NCBI GenBank assembly: GCA_944389075.1
Contig: CALXLA010000049.1
Coordinates: 1-52,236 of the forward strand
Origin: an uncultured Spirochaetaceae bacterium
Lineage (GTDB): Bacteria; Spirochaetota; Spirochaetia; Sphaerochaetales; Sphaerochaetaceae
Length of the DNA: 52,236 nucleotides
Direction of reading: 5' to 3'
The translations under genes were made by a program, and so were the position numbers. Shown here one piece after another: positions 1 through 8,408 of this stretch (positions are counted from its first letter, which is position 1; every line of letters begins with the position of its first letter). The notes beneath the pieces were generated by a model. That model ran no database searches. It saw nothing but the letters and a program-made list of their open reading frames with translations, and was not told where the DNA came from.

Positions 1-1391
1 CATCATGCTCTGGAACGGGGCCTCAAAATACGGAAACTGTGAATTTCCTGAAAGAATTCAATCCCACGGAATTCGCAAGAAAAGGTCTGGATGAATATTT
101 CAATGGTACAGAATCTGGAACTGTAAAGTTCACGTCTTCTTTTCTAACAGCAAAATCAGAAATCACCTCAGGAACTCTTTCTGTGACAGCGGAATTTACG
201 GACCATCCGTACTCAGACTATACAGTTACAGGAATATTCAAATATGAACTTCCTGTCAGTAATGGCCAGATTTCAGGATACAGAATCAATTCCGAAAACA
301 CAGCCACAATAAAAGTCAGCTCTTCTGCTGAGACTGAATTCTCAATTGCCATGGGCGAGAACGAATTCGCACCTGCAGTTGGTACAGTGGATGTTTCCAA
401 TGGAAATCCTCAGGTATCCAACGCAGAGGCCTTCTCATTCCTTCCTTCCTCAAATGTGACTTTCACAGTTGTCACTGAATCCGGAAGCATCTCGATACCG
501 GTATCTGATATCCAGGAATATGAGCAGTATACGAAGGACATGATGCCGGAAGACATCTTCGACCAGTATCTCTCATCCTCGCTCGTGATGAATGCGATAA
601 TCGCTGATAACCACGACAACCTTAAAACGCCCGATACCTACCCTCTTTATGGCACCAGCAACACGCTGACTGTTGAAGAGGAGACTGTAGCAGGTCAAAC
701 TATACCAGTCATAAAGATAGAAATCACAGAGCCAATGAGTTTTGAATACTCCACGCCTCACGCAGCCTTCCATGTAAGCACAAGCGGAAAGGTCTCTATA
801 GACCAGCAGACTCAGGCAGTCTCAGCGGAAAACTACAGTGTATCCGTAATCATCTCAGAAAACAACACGAACACGCACTATGCATCAAAGATAGTAAATG
901 GGAACTACAGTCTCTCCGGTACAGGTTCCATATCAGGCTCGATAACAATAGGCAATCATACATACAATGGTCAGGAGTATGTGGAGCTCTCGGCACTCAG
1001 CATGCTTAACACATTCATCAATCAATGGGGCATGCCTGATAATATGGGTAATATGTGGAGCGAACCGGATGAGAATGGAAATACTTTCATAAAGCTTCCG
1101 CCTGAACTTCCTTCAGAAGATAACGAAGAAACCTTACCTCCAGGATATGAACCAGGCTCAGCTTTCGATATCTTTGCAGTATATAAAGAGAATGAGACAG
1201 GTTCATCTGCATCACTTTCTGATGGAAGCATGACAATCCTCAAGAACTATCACTATCCATTCAAAGCAGGCTTTACACTTGATAATGGAATGACAGAGAA
1301 TCTGACATCACTTGAATTCAATAATCATGTATTCAGCCAGGAAGCTGTCAGGAATCTTAATCTCTGTTATGACTTCATACTTCTCTTTTAG
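1..1391 (+). CDS. Probable lipoprotein of unknown function, 5' end outside window
   Basis: The reading frame is open from base 3 to the TAG at 1389-1391, so the gene begins upstream of the window. The GTG at 39 is internal rather than a start. The first visible residues read S-C-S-G-T-G-P-Q, which looks like the end of a lipoprotein signal peptide with the cysteine at codon 2 as the acylation site. The remaining 460 or so residues are rich in Ser, Thr, Asn and Gly and alternate in a beta-strand manner, as in many secreted or surface proteins. I recognise no domain. A strong hairpin terminator follows. The lipoprotein call is inference from eight residues. Confidence 0.7.
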   Translation, partial: SCSGTGPQNTETVNFLKEFNPTEFARKGLDEYFNGTESGTVKFTSSFLTAKSEITSGTLSVTAEFTDHPYSDYTVTGIFKYELPVSNGQISGYRINSENTATIKVSSSAETEFSIAMGENEFAPAVGTVDVSNGNPQVSNAEAFSFLPSSNVTFTVVTESGSISIPVSDIQEYEQYTKDMMPEDIFDQYLSSSLVMNAIIADNHDNLKTPDTYPLYGTSNTLTVEEETVAGQTIPVIKIEITEPMSFEYSTPHAAFHVSTSGKVSIDQQTQAVSAENYSVSVIISENNTNTHYASKIVNGNYSLSGTGSISGSITIGNHTYNGQEYVELSALSMLNTFINQWGMPDNMGNMWSEPDENGNTFIKLPPELPSEDNEETLPPGYEPGSAFDIFAVYKENETGSSASLSDGSMTILKNYHYPFKAGFTLDNGMTENLTSLEFNNHVFSQEAVRNLNLCYDFILLF

Positions 1392-1404
1392 GCAGAATGA
1401 CTGA

Positions 1405-1442
1405 TAAAGCCAGTGCCTTTCTTGTAAGGCACAGGTTTTATC
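1405..1442 (+). terminator. Rho-independent terminator after the lipoprotein gene
   Basis: GTGCCTT (1413-1419) pairs with AAGGCAC (1426-1432) around a 6-nt loop. The stem continues past one mismatch with TAAAGCC pairing to GGTTTTA, so the distal T-run is part of the hairpin foot. Confidence 0.75.
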
Positions 1443-1576
1443 GAACAAAATTTTCTAAAAGCAGACATACATCTCACCAATACCGTATATACCATTAAAT
1501 GGATGTGCTGTGTTTCTGACTATAATGGACACTTTCATATCTGGATTGTAGAATTTCCATAGAGAGGTTATCCCTT

Positions 1577-2704
1577 ATGGGCGCAAAGATTACTATCAGC
1601 AAAGACATAATCCCATGGTTACTACAGCTTGCTGGCGACAATGCCCCAGAAGAGATACTGGAGGAAATCCGAAGCTGGGAAACCGGGAAGAATCCAACTC
1701 TCAATCAAATCAATGAAATAAGCAGGAAGCTTCACATTCCTTTTGGATACTTTTTCCTGCAATCCCCTTGCACACAGATCAATCCATCCCCTCGCTTCAG
1801 ATCCTTTGGTAATCAGCTGAATGATGACATCAGCAAGGAACTCAAGGATACCATATACAAAATGGAAGATATTCAGGACTGGCTGATTGACTATGCAGAT
1901 GATCAGGATCTCAAGGACTGTGCAATAGCGGGGATTTCCTCCAGAAAGCTTTCTTCTGGAAAGATGGCAGATGCAATCAGGGAGAAAACTGGCTTAGCTA
2001 GCGACTGGAGCTTTCTTTCGGCATCTACATCGGATGCATATCGGCAACTCAGGGAAACTCTTGGATACTGCGGTATATATATATTCGAAAACGGCGTTGT
2101 GGGATTCAACACAACCAGAAAGCTTGATATCCATGAATTCAGAGCATTCTGCCTTTATGATAAAAGAGTTCCTCTTATTTTCATAAATGCCACAGATACT
2201 CCTGAAGGAAAGCTTTTTTCCCTTCTGCACGAAACTGTGCACATTGCTTTGGGGGAAGATGATATATTCAGCAATAATCATATTGCAGAAGAACGCTACT
2301 GCAATTCTGTAGCAGCTGAATTGCTTATGCCATCTTCTTTATTCAGGCAGTGCTGGGAAAACAATACATCAGGCAAATCCTCCACAAAAACAGCAGAGAT
2401 AATCTCCCGGAAATTCTGCGCATCCCTCTCTGCTACAGCAATAAAAGCAAAGGATATTGGCCTGATAACCAATAATGAGGCATCGTCCATAATCAATACA
2501 GCAAATGAGAAACTTGGCAAAAACAGTCACAGAAAATCCGGAGGAAATTTCTATACAACGGCAAAAGCCAGGCTTGACCGCAACTTTCTGTCCATGCTTT
2601 TCAGCAGTATTCAGGCGGGGAAAACACAGTATACTGATGCTTATCGATTGACCAGCTGCAACGGAGCAAGCTTCAGTAAAATCATCAGGGAGGTACTTGC
2701 ATGA
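1577..2704 (+). CDS. HTH plus ImmA/IrrE-family metallopeptidase regulator
   Basis: This 375-aa protein has a degenerate XRE-like helix-turn-helix at about residues 10-60 (pattern E-I-R-S-W-E-T-G-K then I-N-E-I-S-R-K-L). A DUF955 (ImmA/IrrE) zinc-protease domain follows with the HExxH motif HETVH near residue 218 and a downstream E-E-R-Y-C-N, as in the family. Proteins of this kind typically act as antitoxins or regulators that repress or cleave. The start is set by AGAGAGG at 1561-1567, 9 nt before ATG. A TATAAT lies at 1521-1526 but has no good -35. The stop overlaps the start of the next gene (ATGA), so the two form one translational unit, as in known XRE-ImmA/PIN toxin-antitoxin pairs. Confidence 0.85.
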   Translation: MGAKITISKDIIPWLLQLAGDNAPEEILEEIRSWETGKNPTLNQINEISRKLHIPFGYFFLQSPCTQINPSPRFRSFGNQLNDDISKELKDTIYKMEDIQDWLIDYADDQDLKDCAIAGISSRKLSSGKMADAIREKTGLASDWSFLSASTSDAYRQLRETLGYCGIYIFENGVVGFNTTRKLDIHEFRAFCLYDKRVPLIFINATDTPEGKLFSLLHETVHIALGEDDIFSNNHIAEERYCNSVAAELLMPSSLFRQCWENNTSGKSSTKTAEIISRKFCASLSATAIKAKDIGLITNNEASSIINTANEKLGKNSHRKSGGNFYTTAKARLDRNFLSMLFSSIQAGKTQYTDAYRLTSCNGASFSKIIREVLA

Positions 2705-3195
2705 CATCTCCTCCCTTTCTGATTGATTCAAACATCCTCATAGTTGCCAAGAATACCACCTATCCTTTCGATATCTTCCCTTCATTCTGGAACAACATGA
2801 AATCATCCATAGAGGCCGGGAATATAAAAATAATCAAGGCTGTAAAGGACGAGATAAAAGCTGGCAGAGATGAGCTTAGTGCATGGCTGGATGATGTTTC
2901 ATTTTCACCTATCGTCCACGACAGTCTGGAAGTCATCTCCAACTATGCTGAAATTACAGAGTACATTGTCAGACAATATAGCGAAAGAGAATACAGAAAA
3001 TGGATTGCTTCGATGAACATTGCCGATCCATGGCTTATTGCCTGCTCAATGGCATATGGCGGTACTATTGTCACGCAAGAGGAACATGTGCCGCAGAACT
3101 CTCAGAAAATCAAGATACCAAATGTAGCAGATTACTTTTCCGTATCCTGGACAAGGTCTATTGATATGATGAGAGCATTGAAATTCAGAATATAA
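2701..3195 (+). CDS. DUF4411 family PIN-like protein, probable toxin partner
   Basis: The 164-aa product opens with F-L-I-D-S-N-I-L, the first acidic motif of PIN-like nucleases. It has further acidic positions at about residues 44-50 (V-K-D-E-I-K-A-G) and 101-105 (I-A-D-P-W-L-I-A), then V-T-Q-E-E near 122-126. This matches the DUF4411 family, which is usually encoded next to an ImmA/IrrE-type gene. The start overlaps the stop of that gene by 4 nt, which supports a paired system. RNase activity is inferred from the fold family; nothing here shows the target. No terminator is visible immediately downstream. Confidence 0.8.
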   Translation: MTSPPFLIDSNILIVAKNTTYPFDIFPSFWNNMKSSIEAGNIKIIKAVKDEIKAGRDELSAWLDDVSFSPIVHDSLEVISNYAEITEYIVRQYSEREYRKWIASMNIADPWLIACSMAYGGTIVTQEEHVPQNSQKIKIPNVADYFSVSWTRSIDMMRALKFRI

Positions 3196-3459
3196 TCAGC
3201 CATTACGGAACATCAGCAGAGTCTTCCCTTCATGCAGCTTGAAAACTGGATGAATGCAAAAGCATCCTGGGAAAAATGAATCATTAACTATTTGTCTGAT
3301 GCTCTTTATCAGCTTCTGACTCAAAACCTGATTTCCGGCTTGATAGGCAATCCTTTAAGGGTGGATTCTGGTAAGCAAAAACATCGGAACAGCATGGTAC
3401 AAAAATCGTGCTGCTTTATATATATGTATATATAATATAGAGTTGTATAAAATAATTTC
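3196..3459. other. Intergenic, no gene recognised
   Basis: Between the DUF4411 gene and the carD promoter I see no convincing ORF, hairpin terminator or RNA gene. The last 50 bases are a TA-rich tract (alternating TATATA at about 3417-3440) next to the promoter, which may aid melting. Confidence 0.5.
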
Positions 3460-3488
3460 TTGATTTTACCTATTTCCGGAGCTATAAT
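3460..3488 (+). promoter_or_regulatory. Promoter of the CarD-like gene
   Basis: TTGATT (3460-3465), a 17-bp spacer and a perfect TATAAT (3483-3488). Transcription should begin near 3495. That leaves a short leader carrying the GAGGTGAT Shine-Dalgarno before ATG 3515. Confidence 0.75.
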
Positions 3489-3514
3489 CATCTTATCTTT
3501 TCTGAGGTGATAAC

Positions 3515-4027
3515 ATGCTCAATCCTGGAGACTATGCAATAGTATCTGGGTATGGTGTCTGCCGTATATCATCAGTCGGACACCCTTCTCTTCCGGCAGC
3601 GGATCCTGCCAGGAATTACTCCACCCTCGACTCTGTTCTTGACAATGGAACAGTCCATATCCCATGCGATACATCTGAAGAGCAGATGAGACCTGTCATA
3701 TCGAAGGAGAAAGCCTTTTCCCTTCTTTCCGGAATACCGTCCATGAAGATAAAAAGGAACAGGGATAAGACCAGGCTGATCAGATATAACAATGCAATCA
3801 ATGATGGAAGACCTAAGGCCCTTCTCCCCGTGATAATGGAAATCTATCAAGGAAACATCGAGGAAATAAAGAAAGGAAAGCCTATCAGGAACTATACAGA
3901 AGCTACGATCTTCAGGAAGGCAGAGGAAATGCTGAATGAAGAGCTTTCAATAGCTATGGGATGCAGGCCTGATGATGTCACAGGCATCATACGCAATGTG
4001 GTAGAAACTGCCAGAAAGGCAGAATGA
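3515..4027 (+). CDS. CarD/CdnL-family transcription regulator
   Basis: The 170-aa protein starts L-N-P-G-D-Y-A-I-V-S-G-Y-G-V-C-R-I, the signature of the N-terminal RNA polymerase-interacting domain of CarD/CdnL proteins (residues 1-60, including V-H-I-P-C and M-R-P-V-I-S). A helical C-terminal domain of about 100 residues follows, which in CarD contacts promoter DNA at the upstream edge of the bubble. Known CarD proteins stabilise open complexes, often at rRNA promoters. The start is fixed by GAGGTGAT 4 nt upstream and a consensus promoter. A small gene follows after 9 nt with the same type of Shine-Dalgarno, so the two are cotranscribed. Confidence 0.85.
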   Translation: MLNPGDYAIVSGYGVCRISSVGHPSLPAADPARNYSTLDSVLDNGTVHIPCDTSEEQMRPVISKEKAFSLLSGIPSMKIKRNRDKTRLIRYNNAINDGRPKALLPVIMEIYQGNIEEIKKGKPIRNYTEATIFRKAEEMLNEELSIAMGCRPDDVTGIIRNVVETARKAE

Positions 4028-4036
4028 GGTGATAAT

Positions 4037-4273
4037 ATGAAAAGAATTCAGAGCGCAATGCTGCAACAGACTCTGAAGTTTGTCCTGAGCGATAAGCTCA
4101 GTCACTCCGAAGTTGTGGAATTCTCCGCGAAAGAAGCTGATGCATACATCAGGCAGCTTGAAAGCCGCGGACAGAAATTCATTATCCTTGGAAGAAGGAC
4201 GGACACAGATGGCGCTTCAATAATCGAAATCAGGAAGCAGTACAATACTGCCCCGACAGGAGATTATATCTGA
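4037..4273 (+). CDS. Small conserved-looking protein, function unknown
   Basis: A 78-aa basic protein with no signal peptide or membrane segment. GAGGTGATAAT directly precedes the ATG, almost the same ribosome site as the upstream carD-like gene, and the gap is only 9 nt. The middle (F-S-A-K-E-A-D-A-Y-I-R-Q-L) looks helical, and the next part (K-F-I-I-L-G-R-R) looks like a strand. I do not recognise the family. A hairpin terminator 16 nt after the stop ends the unit, so the protein presumably works with the CarD-like regulator. Confidence 0.75.
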   Translation: MKRIQSAMLQQTLKFVLSDKLSHSEVVEFSAKEADAYIRQLESRGQKFIILGRRTDTDGASIIEIRKQYNTAPTGDYI

Positions 4274-4288
4274 TTCATCTTTAAGCAG

Positions 4289-4325
4289 GCGTGAAGCTGG
4301 TAACTTCACGCTCATTCAATATTTT
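4289..4325 (+). terminator. Terminator of the carD-like operon
   Basis: GCGTGAAG (4289-4296) pairs perfectly with CTTCACGC (4304-4311) around a 7-nt loop, followed by a T-rich stretch including ATTTTCC. Confidence 0.75.
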
Positions 4326-4394
4326 CCTCTTTCTCTTCAATCATCCATTTACGAGTGGATCCATATAATCTTCCCTCTCAAAAGCTTGCAGGTC

Positions 4395-4409
4395 TATAAT
4401 CCTTCCATG
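4395..4409 (+). promoter_or_regulatory. -10 box immediately before uvrA-like start, possibly leaderless
   Basis: A perfect TATAAT at 4395-4400 is followed by six bases (CCTTCC) and ATG at 4407, with no Shine-Dalgarno. The -35 is poor (TTCCCT at 4371 with 18-bp spacing). The layout matches the leaderless promoters elsewhere in this window. Confidence 0.5.
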
Positions 4410-6866
4410 GCTGATAAAATCCTCGTACGTGGCGCAAAAGTCCATAACCTCAAGAACATCGATGTTGATATCCCCCTGAACAAAATAGTCGGAATAGCAG
4501 GGGTATCGGGATCAGGGAAATCATCACTGGCTCTTGGAGTTCTCTATGCGGAGGGCTCAAGAAGATATCTTGAATCACTTTCGACTTATACACGCAGAAG
4601 AATGACTCAGGCAGAACGCGCATGGGTTGATGATGTCCTCTACATTCCTGCAGCCCTTGCGCTAAGGCAAAGGCCGGGAATCCCTGGAATCAGAAGCACA
4701 TTCGGAACAGGAAGCGAACTTCTGAACTCCCTGAGACTGATGTTCTCACGTCTCGCAAGCCACAGATGCCCGAATGGACACTACATAGAACCGACCCTTG
4801 ATGTGGCTGCGGAAAAGGAAATCATCTGTCCTGTATGCGGAGAAATAATCTCAGCCCCATCTGCAGAAGAGCTTGCTTTCAACAGCCAGGGAGCTTGTCC
4901 TGCCTGTGATGGCACAGGCATTGTGAGAACTGTGGACAGATCAACGCTCGTTCCAGACCAGTCACTGACCATAGAACAGGGAGCTGTCGCACCATGGAAC
5001 TCACTGATGTGGTCACTGATGGTCGATGTGTGCAGGGAAATGGGCGTTCGCACAGACGTACCATTCAAAGACCTCACAGAAGAGGAAAAACATATCGTAT
5101 ACGATGGCCCCGCAGAGAAAAAGCACATCTTCTATCATTCAAAGAACTCAAATCAGGCCGGCGAACTCGACTTCACATACTACAATGCAGTCTATACAGT
5201 CGAGAATGCCCTGTCGAAAGTCAAAGATGAGACAGGTATGAAGCGTGTCGAGAAATTCCTTATGGAAGAGACGTGCCCGGAATGCCATGGATCAAGGCTA
5301 TCTGAAAGAGCAAGGACTCCGAAAATAATGGGACTGGGTCTTGATGATGTATGCAGGATGACACTAACTGAAGCAATAAGCTGGGTGAAAACGGTCCCTG
5401 GATCACTTCCGGAAGCTATGCGTCCCATGGCTTTGAACATTGTGGAGTCATTTCTGGACACGGCAAGGCGCCTTATGGACCTAGGTCTTGGATATCTCAC
5501 ATTGGACAGGGCCTCCAGTACCCTGTCGACTGGTGAAAGACAGAGAATGCAGCTTGCCAGAGCTGTAAGGAACAGGACAACTGGAGTCCTTTATGTGCTG
5601 GATGAACCATCAATAGGTCTCCACCCTTCCAATATAGAAGGTCTGAAGGCTGTCATGCATGACCTCATAAATGATGGCAATTCAGTAGTGCTGGTAGATC
5701 ATGATACGGAAATCCTCTCAGAAGCAGACTGGATCATAGAAATGGGACCAGGTGCCGGAGCTGATGGAGGAACTGTGATAGCCGAAGGCTCTGTGAAAGA
5801 TCTTATTCAGGATAATGCCTCGAAAATAGGACCATTCCTCTCGGGAAGCGAAAGCATCATCAGGAAAAGAACAGAGAAAGAGGCTCTCTTCAGCAATGGC
5901 GCAATAACCATGTCCACATCAGGAATACATACTGTCAGACCTCTTGATGTATCCATACCTAAAGGCCGCCTCACTGTGATCACAGGTGTATCAGGTTCCG
6001 GAAAGACCACCTTGATACTCGAAAGCCTTGTTCCTGCCCTCAAGGCTCTGACAGATGGAAAGAAGCTTCCTGATCATGTGAAAGGAATCAAAGCCGATGG
6101 CATCAGACAGGTAAAGCTGATCGATGCGTCACCTATAGGAATAAACATACGTTCGACTGTAGCTACCTACTCTGATGTCCATGACGAGATGAGGAAGCTT
6201 TTCGCAAAGACCGCGGATGCAAAGCGACTCGGATACAAAGCCGGTGACTTCTCATACAATACAGGAAAGCTCAGATGCCCGGTATGCGATGGCACAGGCT
6301 CGATAAGCCTCGACGTACAGTTCCTGCCCGATGTCGATATTCCATGTCCTGAATGCAAAGGCTCCAGGTACTCAAAAAATGCAAAAGCAATAATGTATAA
6401 GTCTCTGTCCCTGCCTCAGCTTATGGATATGGATGTGAACAGCGCAATAGATGCGATGAAGGACTCGAAATCCATCCAGGGGAAGCTCCAGACGCTCAAG
6501 GATCTTGGACTGGGCTATCTGACTCTTGGAGAGGAGACACCGGGACTTTCAGGCGGAGAGGCTCAGAGACTGAAGCTTGCAAGCGAGATGACACGGCAGC
6601 AATCTGATTCTGTCTTCGTATTCGATGAGCCTACCATAGGGCTTCATCCACTCGATGTCCGAAGCCTGCTCTCTGTATTCCAGACCCTGATCTCAAAAGG
6701 TGCGACTGTCATCGTGATAGAGCATGATCTCGATGTGATCCGCAATGCGGATTATATCATCGACATGGGACCTGGAGGAGGAAATGATGGAGGAAGGATA
6801 GTAACATCAGGTACTCCTGATGATATCAAGGCATGCAGTGAAAGCATCACAGGACACTATATTTAA
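4407..6866 (+). CDS. UvrA-family ABC ATPase, short paralogue
   Basis: 819 aa from ATG 4407; the upstream in-frame TTG at 4386 lies in the promoter. There are two UvrA-type ABC units: Walker A GVSGSGKS near residue 33 and GVSGSGKT near 527, signature L-S-T-G-E-R-Q and L-S-G-G-E-A-Q, and Walker B followed by D-E-P-S-I-G-L-H-P and D-E-P-T-I-G-L-H-P. Zinc-finger CxxC motifs lie near 120-150, 165, 290, 623 and 643. Canonical UvrA has about 940 residues and binds UvrB in excision repair. This shorter form resembles UvrA2-type paralogues, which are linked to drug or DNA-damage tolerance and often lack the UvrB-binding insertion. Whether it joins nucleotide excision repair is uncertain. Confidence 0.85.
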   Translation: MADKILVRGAKVHNLKNIDVDIPLNKIVGIAGVSGSGKSSLALGVLYAEGSRRYLESLSTYTRRRMTQAERAWVDDVLYIPAALALRQRPGIPGIRSTFGTGSELLNSLRLMFSRLASHRCPNGHYIEPTLDVAAEKEIICPVCGEIISAPSAEELAFNSQGACPACDGTGIVRTVDRSTLVPDQSLTIEQGAVAPWNSLMWSLMVDVCREMGVRTDVPFKDLTEEEKHIVYDGPAEKKHIFYHSKNSNQAGELDFTYYNAVYTVENALSKVKDETGMKRVEKFLMEETCPECHGSRLSERARTPKIMGLGLDDVCRMTLTEAISWVKTVPGSLPEAMRPMALNIVESFLDTARRLMDLGLGYLTLDRASSTLSTGERQRMQLARAVRNRTTGVLYVLDEPSIGLHPSNIEGLKAVMHDLINDGNSVVLVDHDTEILSEADWIIEMGPGAGADGGTVIAEGSVKDLIQDNASKIGPFLSGSESIIRKRTEKEALFSNGAITMSTSGIHTVRPLDVSIPKGRLTVITGVSGSGKTTLILESLVPALKALTDGKKLPDHVKGIKADGIRQVKLIDASPIGINIRSTVATYSDVHDEMRKLFAKTADAKRLGYKAGDFSYNTGKLRCPVCDGTGSISLDVQFLPDVDIPCPECKGSRYSKNAKAIMYKSLSLPQLMDMDVNSAIDAMKDSKSIQGKLQTLKDLGLGYLTLGEETPGLSGGEAQRLKLASEMTRQQSDSVFVFDEPTIGLHPLDVRSLLSVFQTLISKGATVIVIEHDLDVIRNADYIIDMGPGGGNDGGRIVTSGTPDDIKACSESITGHYI

Positions 6867-6868
6867 TA

Positions 6869-6916
6869 TTGATTTGCTCCATAAACTACAATAAAATTGA
6901 AGTTACTGGAGCAAAT
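6869..6916 (+). promoter_or_regulatory. abiE promoter with inverted-repeat operator
   Basis: TTGATT (6869-6874), 17 bp, TAAAAT (6892-6897). A 9-bp perfect inverted repeat, ATTTGCTCC (6872-6880) and GGAGCAAAT (6908-6916), brackets the -10. With the adjoining bases, 14 of 16 positions match. The right arm covers the ribosome site and abuts ATG 6917. AbiEi antitoxins are known to bind inverted repeats in their own promoter. Confidence 0.75.
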
Positions 6917-7510
6917 ATGATAGAAACTGCAGAAATGCTATTGGAACAGTATTCAGATTATGCATCACCATATACAAAGATATCGCGTCTTGTAAAAGAA
7001 GGCAGGCTACACAAGATTTCCAGAGGACTTTACGAAACTGACGGTGATGTGCCTCCATATCTTCTGGCTATTCATATACTCAAACCATCCTACATCTCAT
7101 TTGAAAGCGCACTGGCTTATTACGGAATGATTCCGGAAAGAGTTGTCGCAACATTCTCAGCAACAGCCGGCCTGCATAAAACAAAGGAATACAGATCAGA
7201 CCATTTCGGTTTGTTCATCTTTCAGGACATACCGGCAGATGCATTCCCTTTGGGAATAGAACCTATGAAGGAAGGCAGATATTCTTTCTGGATCGCATCC
7301 AGGGAAAAAGCCATATGCGACAAGCTTTACAAGATTCCTCAGATCTACAATACCATGCAGGGTATTGAGTGGTGCTTATATGAGGATCTGAGACTGGAGG
7401 AAGAGGATCTCAGAACCCTTGATTATAACGATGTTGCCGAACTTTCAGCAGCCTATCATTCCGCAAACGTATCATGCTTTGCCAGATACCTGAAAAGGAT
7501 AATGCGATGA
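6917..7510 (+). CDS. abiEi: AbiEi-type antitoxin of a type IV toxin-antitoxin system
   Basis: 197 aa from ATG 6917, chosen because GGAGC lies just upstream and the inverted-repeat operator ends there. The N-terminal 70 residues form a winged-helix-like domain containing S-R-L-V-K-E-G-R-L-H-K-I-S-R-G-L-Y, typical of AbiEi. The next section (I-S-F-E-S-A-L-A-Y-Y-G-M-I-P) is the conserved antitoxin core. AbiEi represses its own operon and counteracts AbiEii without binding it directly. The stop overlaps the toxin start in ATGA. Confidence 0.85.
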   Translation: MIETAEMLLEQYSDYASPYTKISRLVKEGRLHKISRGLYETDGDVPPYLLAIHILKPSYISFESALAYYGMIPERVVATFSATAGLHKTKEYRSDHFGLFIFQDIPADAFPLGIEPMKEGRYSFWIASREKAICDKLYKIPQIYNTMQGIEWCLYEDLRLEEEDLRTLDYNDVAELSAAYHSANVSCFARYLKRIMR

Positions 7511-8385
7511 ATAGTACACTATCGAAAATGGTTGCCGCTTACGGAAATAACAATATCGACAGAAGGAATGTAATAAAGGAAATCCTTCAGGAATTGATTC
7601 TGGCTGCCCTGAGCAAGTCCGATTTCTTTTCAAAAGCGGCTTTCAACGGAGGCACTGCATTGAGGATATTCCATGGGCTTGACAGGTTTTCCGAAGACCT
7701 TGACTTCTCACTGATAAAGCCAGACCCGGATTTCCATCTGAGCGATTATCTTACAGGAATACATAAATTCCTCGCGTCATATGGAATCAATGCAGAGCTG
7801 AAAGAAAAAAGCAGAAGCGGAACAGTCAAGGCTGCCATTATGAGCGGGAACACAAGAGAACTGGTATTGGTATTCTATCTTGATGAGAAATCCTCGGGTT
7901 CATATCAATCCAATGAGACAATAAGAATCAAGATTGAAGTAGACACTATTCCTCCCGAAGAATGCCATTACGAAATGAAATATGGATATACGCCCCTTCC
8001 TTATTCCATAAGACTCTATGATCTTCCTACTTTATTTGCAGGAAAGCTTCATGCGGTACTTGCCCGTGGCTGGAAAAACAGAATCAAAGGAAGGGATTTC
8101 TATGACTATATCTTCTATTTATCAAACGGTATCGGCGTGAATATCAGGAACCTGGAGTCCCGTCTTGCTGCTTCAGGAACAATCGGGAAAGATACCACGC
8201 TGGATCTTCCTGAACTCAGAAACATGCTTGAAAAACGTTTTTCCGAAATCGATTTCGAAGATGCAAAGAGAGATGCAATTGGTTTCATCGACAGAAAAGA
8301 CGTTCTTGACGCATGGTCTGAAGATTTCTTCAGAACGATTACAGAACAGCTCAGAATCCATGACTACGAGAACCAGTCCTTCTGA
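7507..8385 (+). CDS. abiEii: AbiEii-type nucleotidyltransferase toxin
   Basis: 292 aa from ATG 7507, which overlaps the antitoxin stop. Residues 45-70 contain N-G-G-T-A-L-R-I-F-H-G-L-D-R-F-S-E-D-L-D-F, the GG plus DxD nucleotidyltransferase motif of DUF1814/AbiEii. The second conserved block K-L-H-A-V-L-A-R-G-W and K-G-R-D-F-Y-D lies near 180-205. AbiEii toxins are thought to transfer nucleotides to an RNA target and cause abortive infection or stasis. The gene ends 23 bp from the convergent sdaA stop, with no hairpin between them. Confidence 0.88.
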   Translation: MNSTLSKMVAAYGNNNIDRRNVIKEILQELILAALSKSDFFSKAAFNGGTALRIFHGLDRFSEDLDFSLIKPDPDFHLSDYLTGIHKFLASYGINAELKEKSRSGTVKAAIMSGNTRELVLVFYLDEKSSGSYQSNETIRIKIEVDTIPPEECHYEMKYGYTPLPYSIRLYDLPTLFAGKLHAVLARGWKNRIKGRDFYDYIFYLSNGIGVNIRNLESRLAASGTIGKDTTLDLPELRNMLEKRFSEIDFEDAKRDAIGFIDRKDVLDAWSEDFFRTITEQLRIHDYENQSF

Positions 8386-8408
8386 TTCAAGGCCTGATTC
8401 TCCATTAT

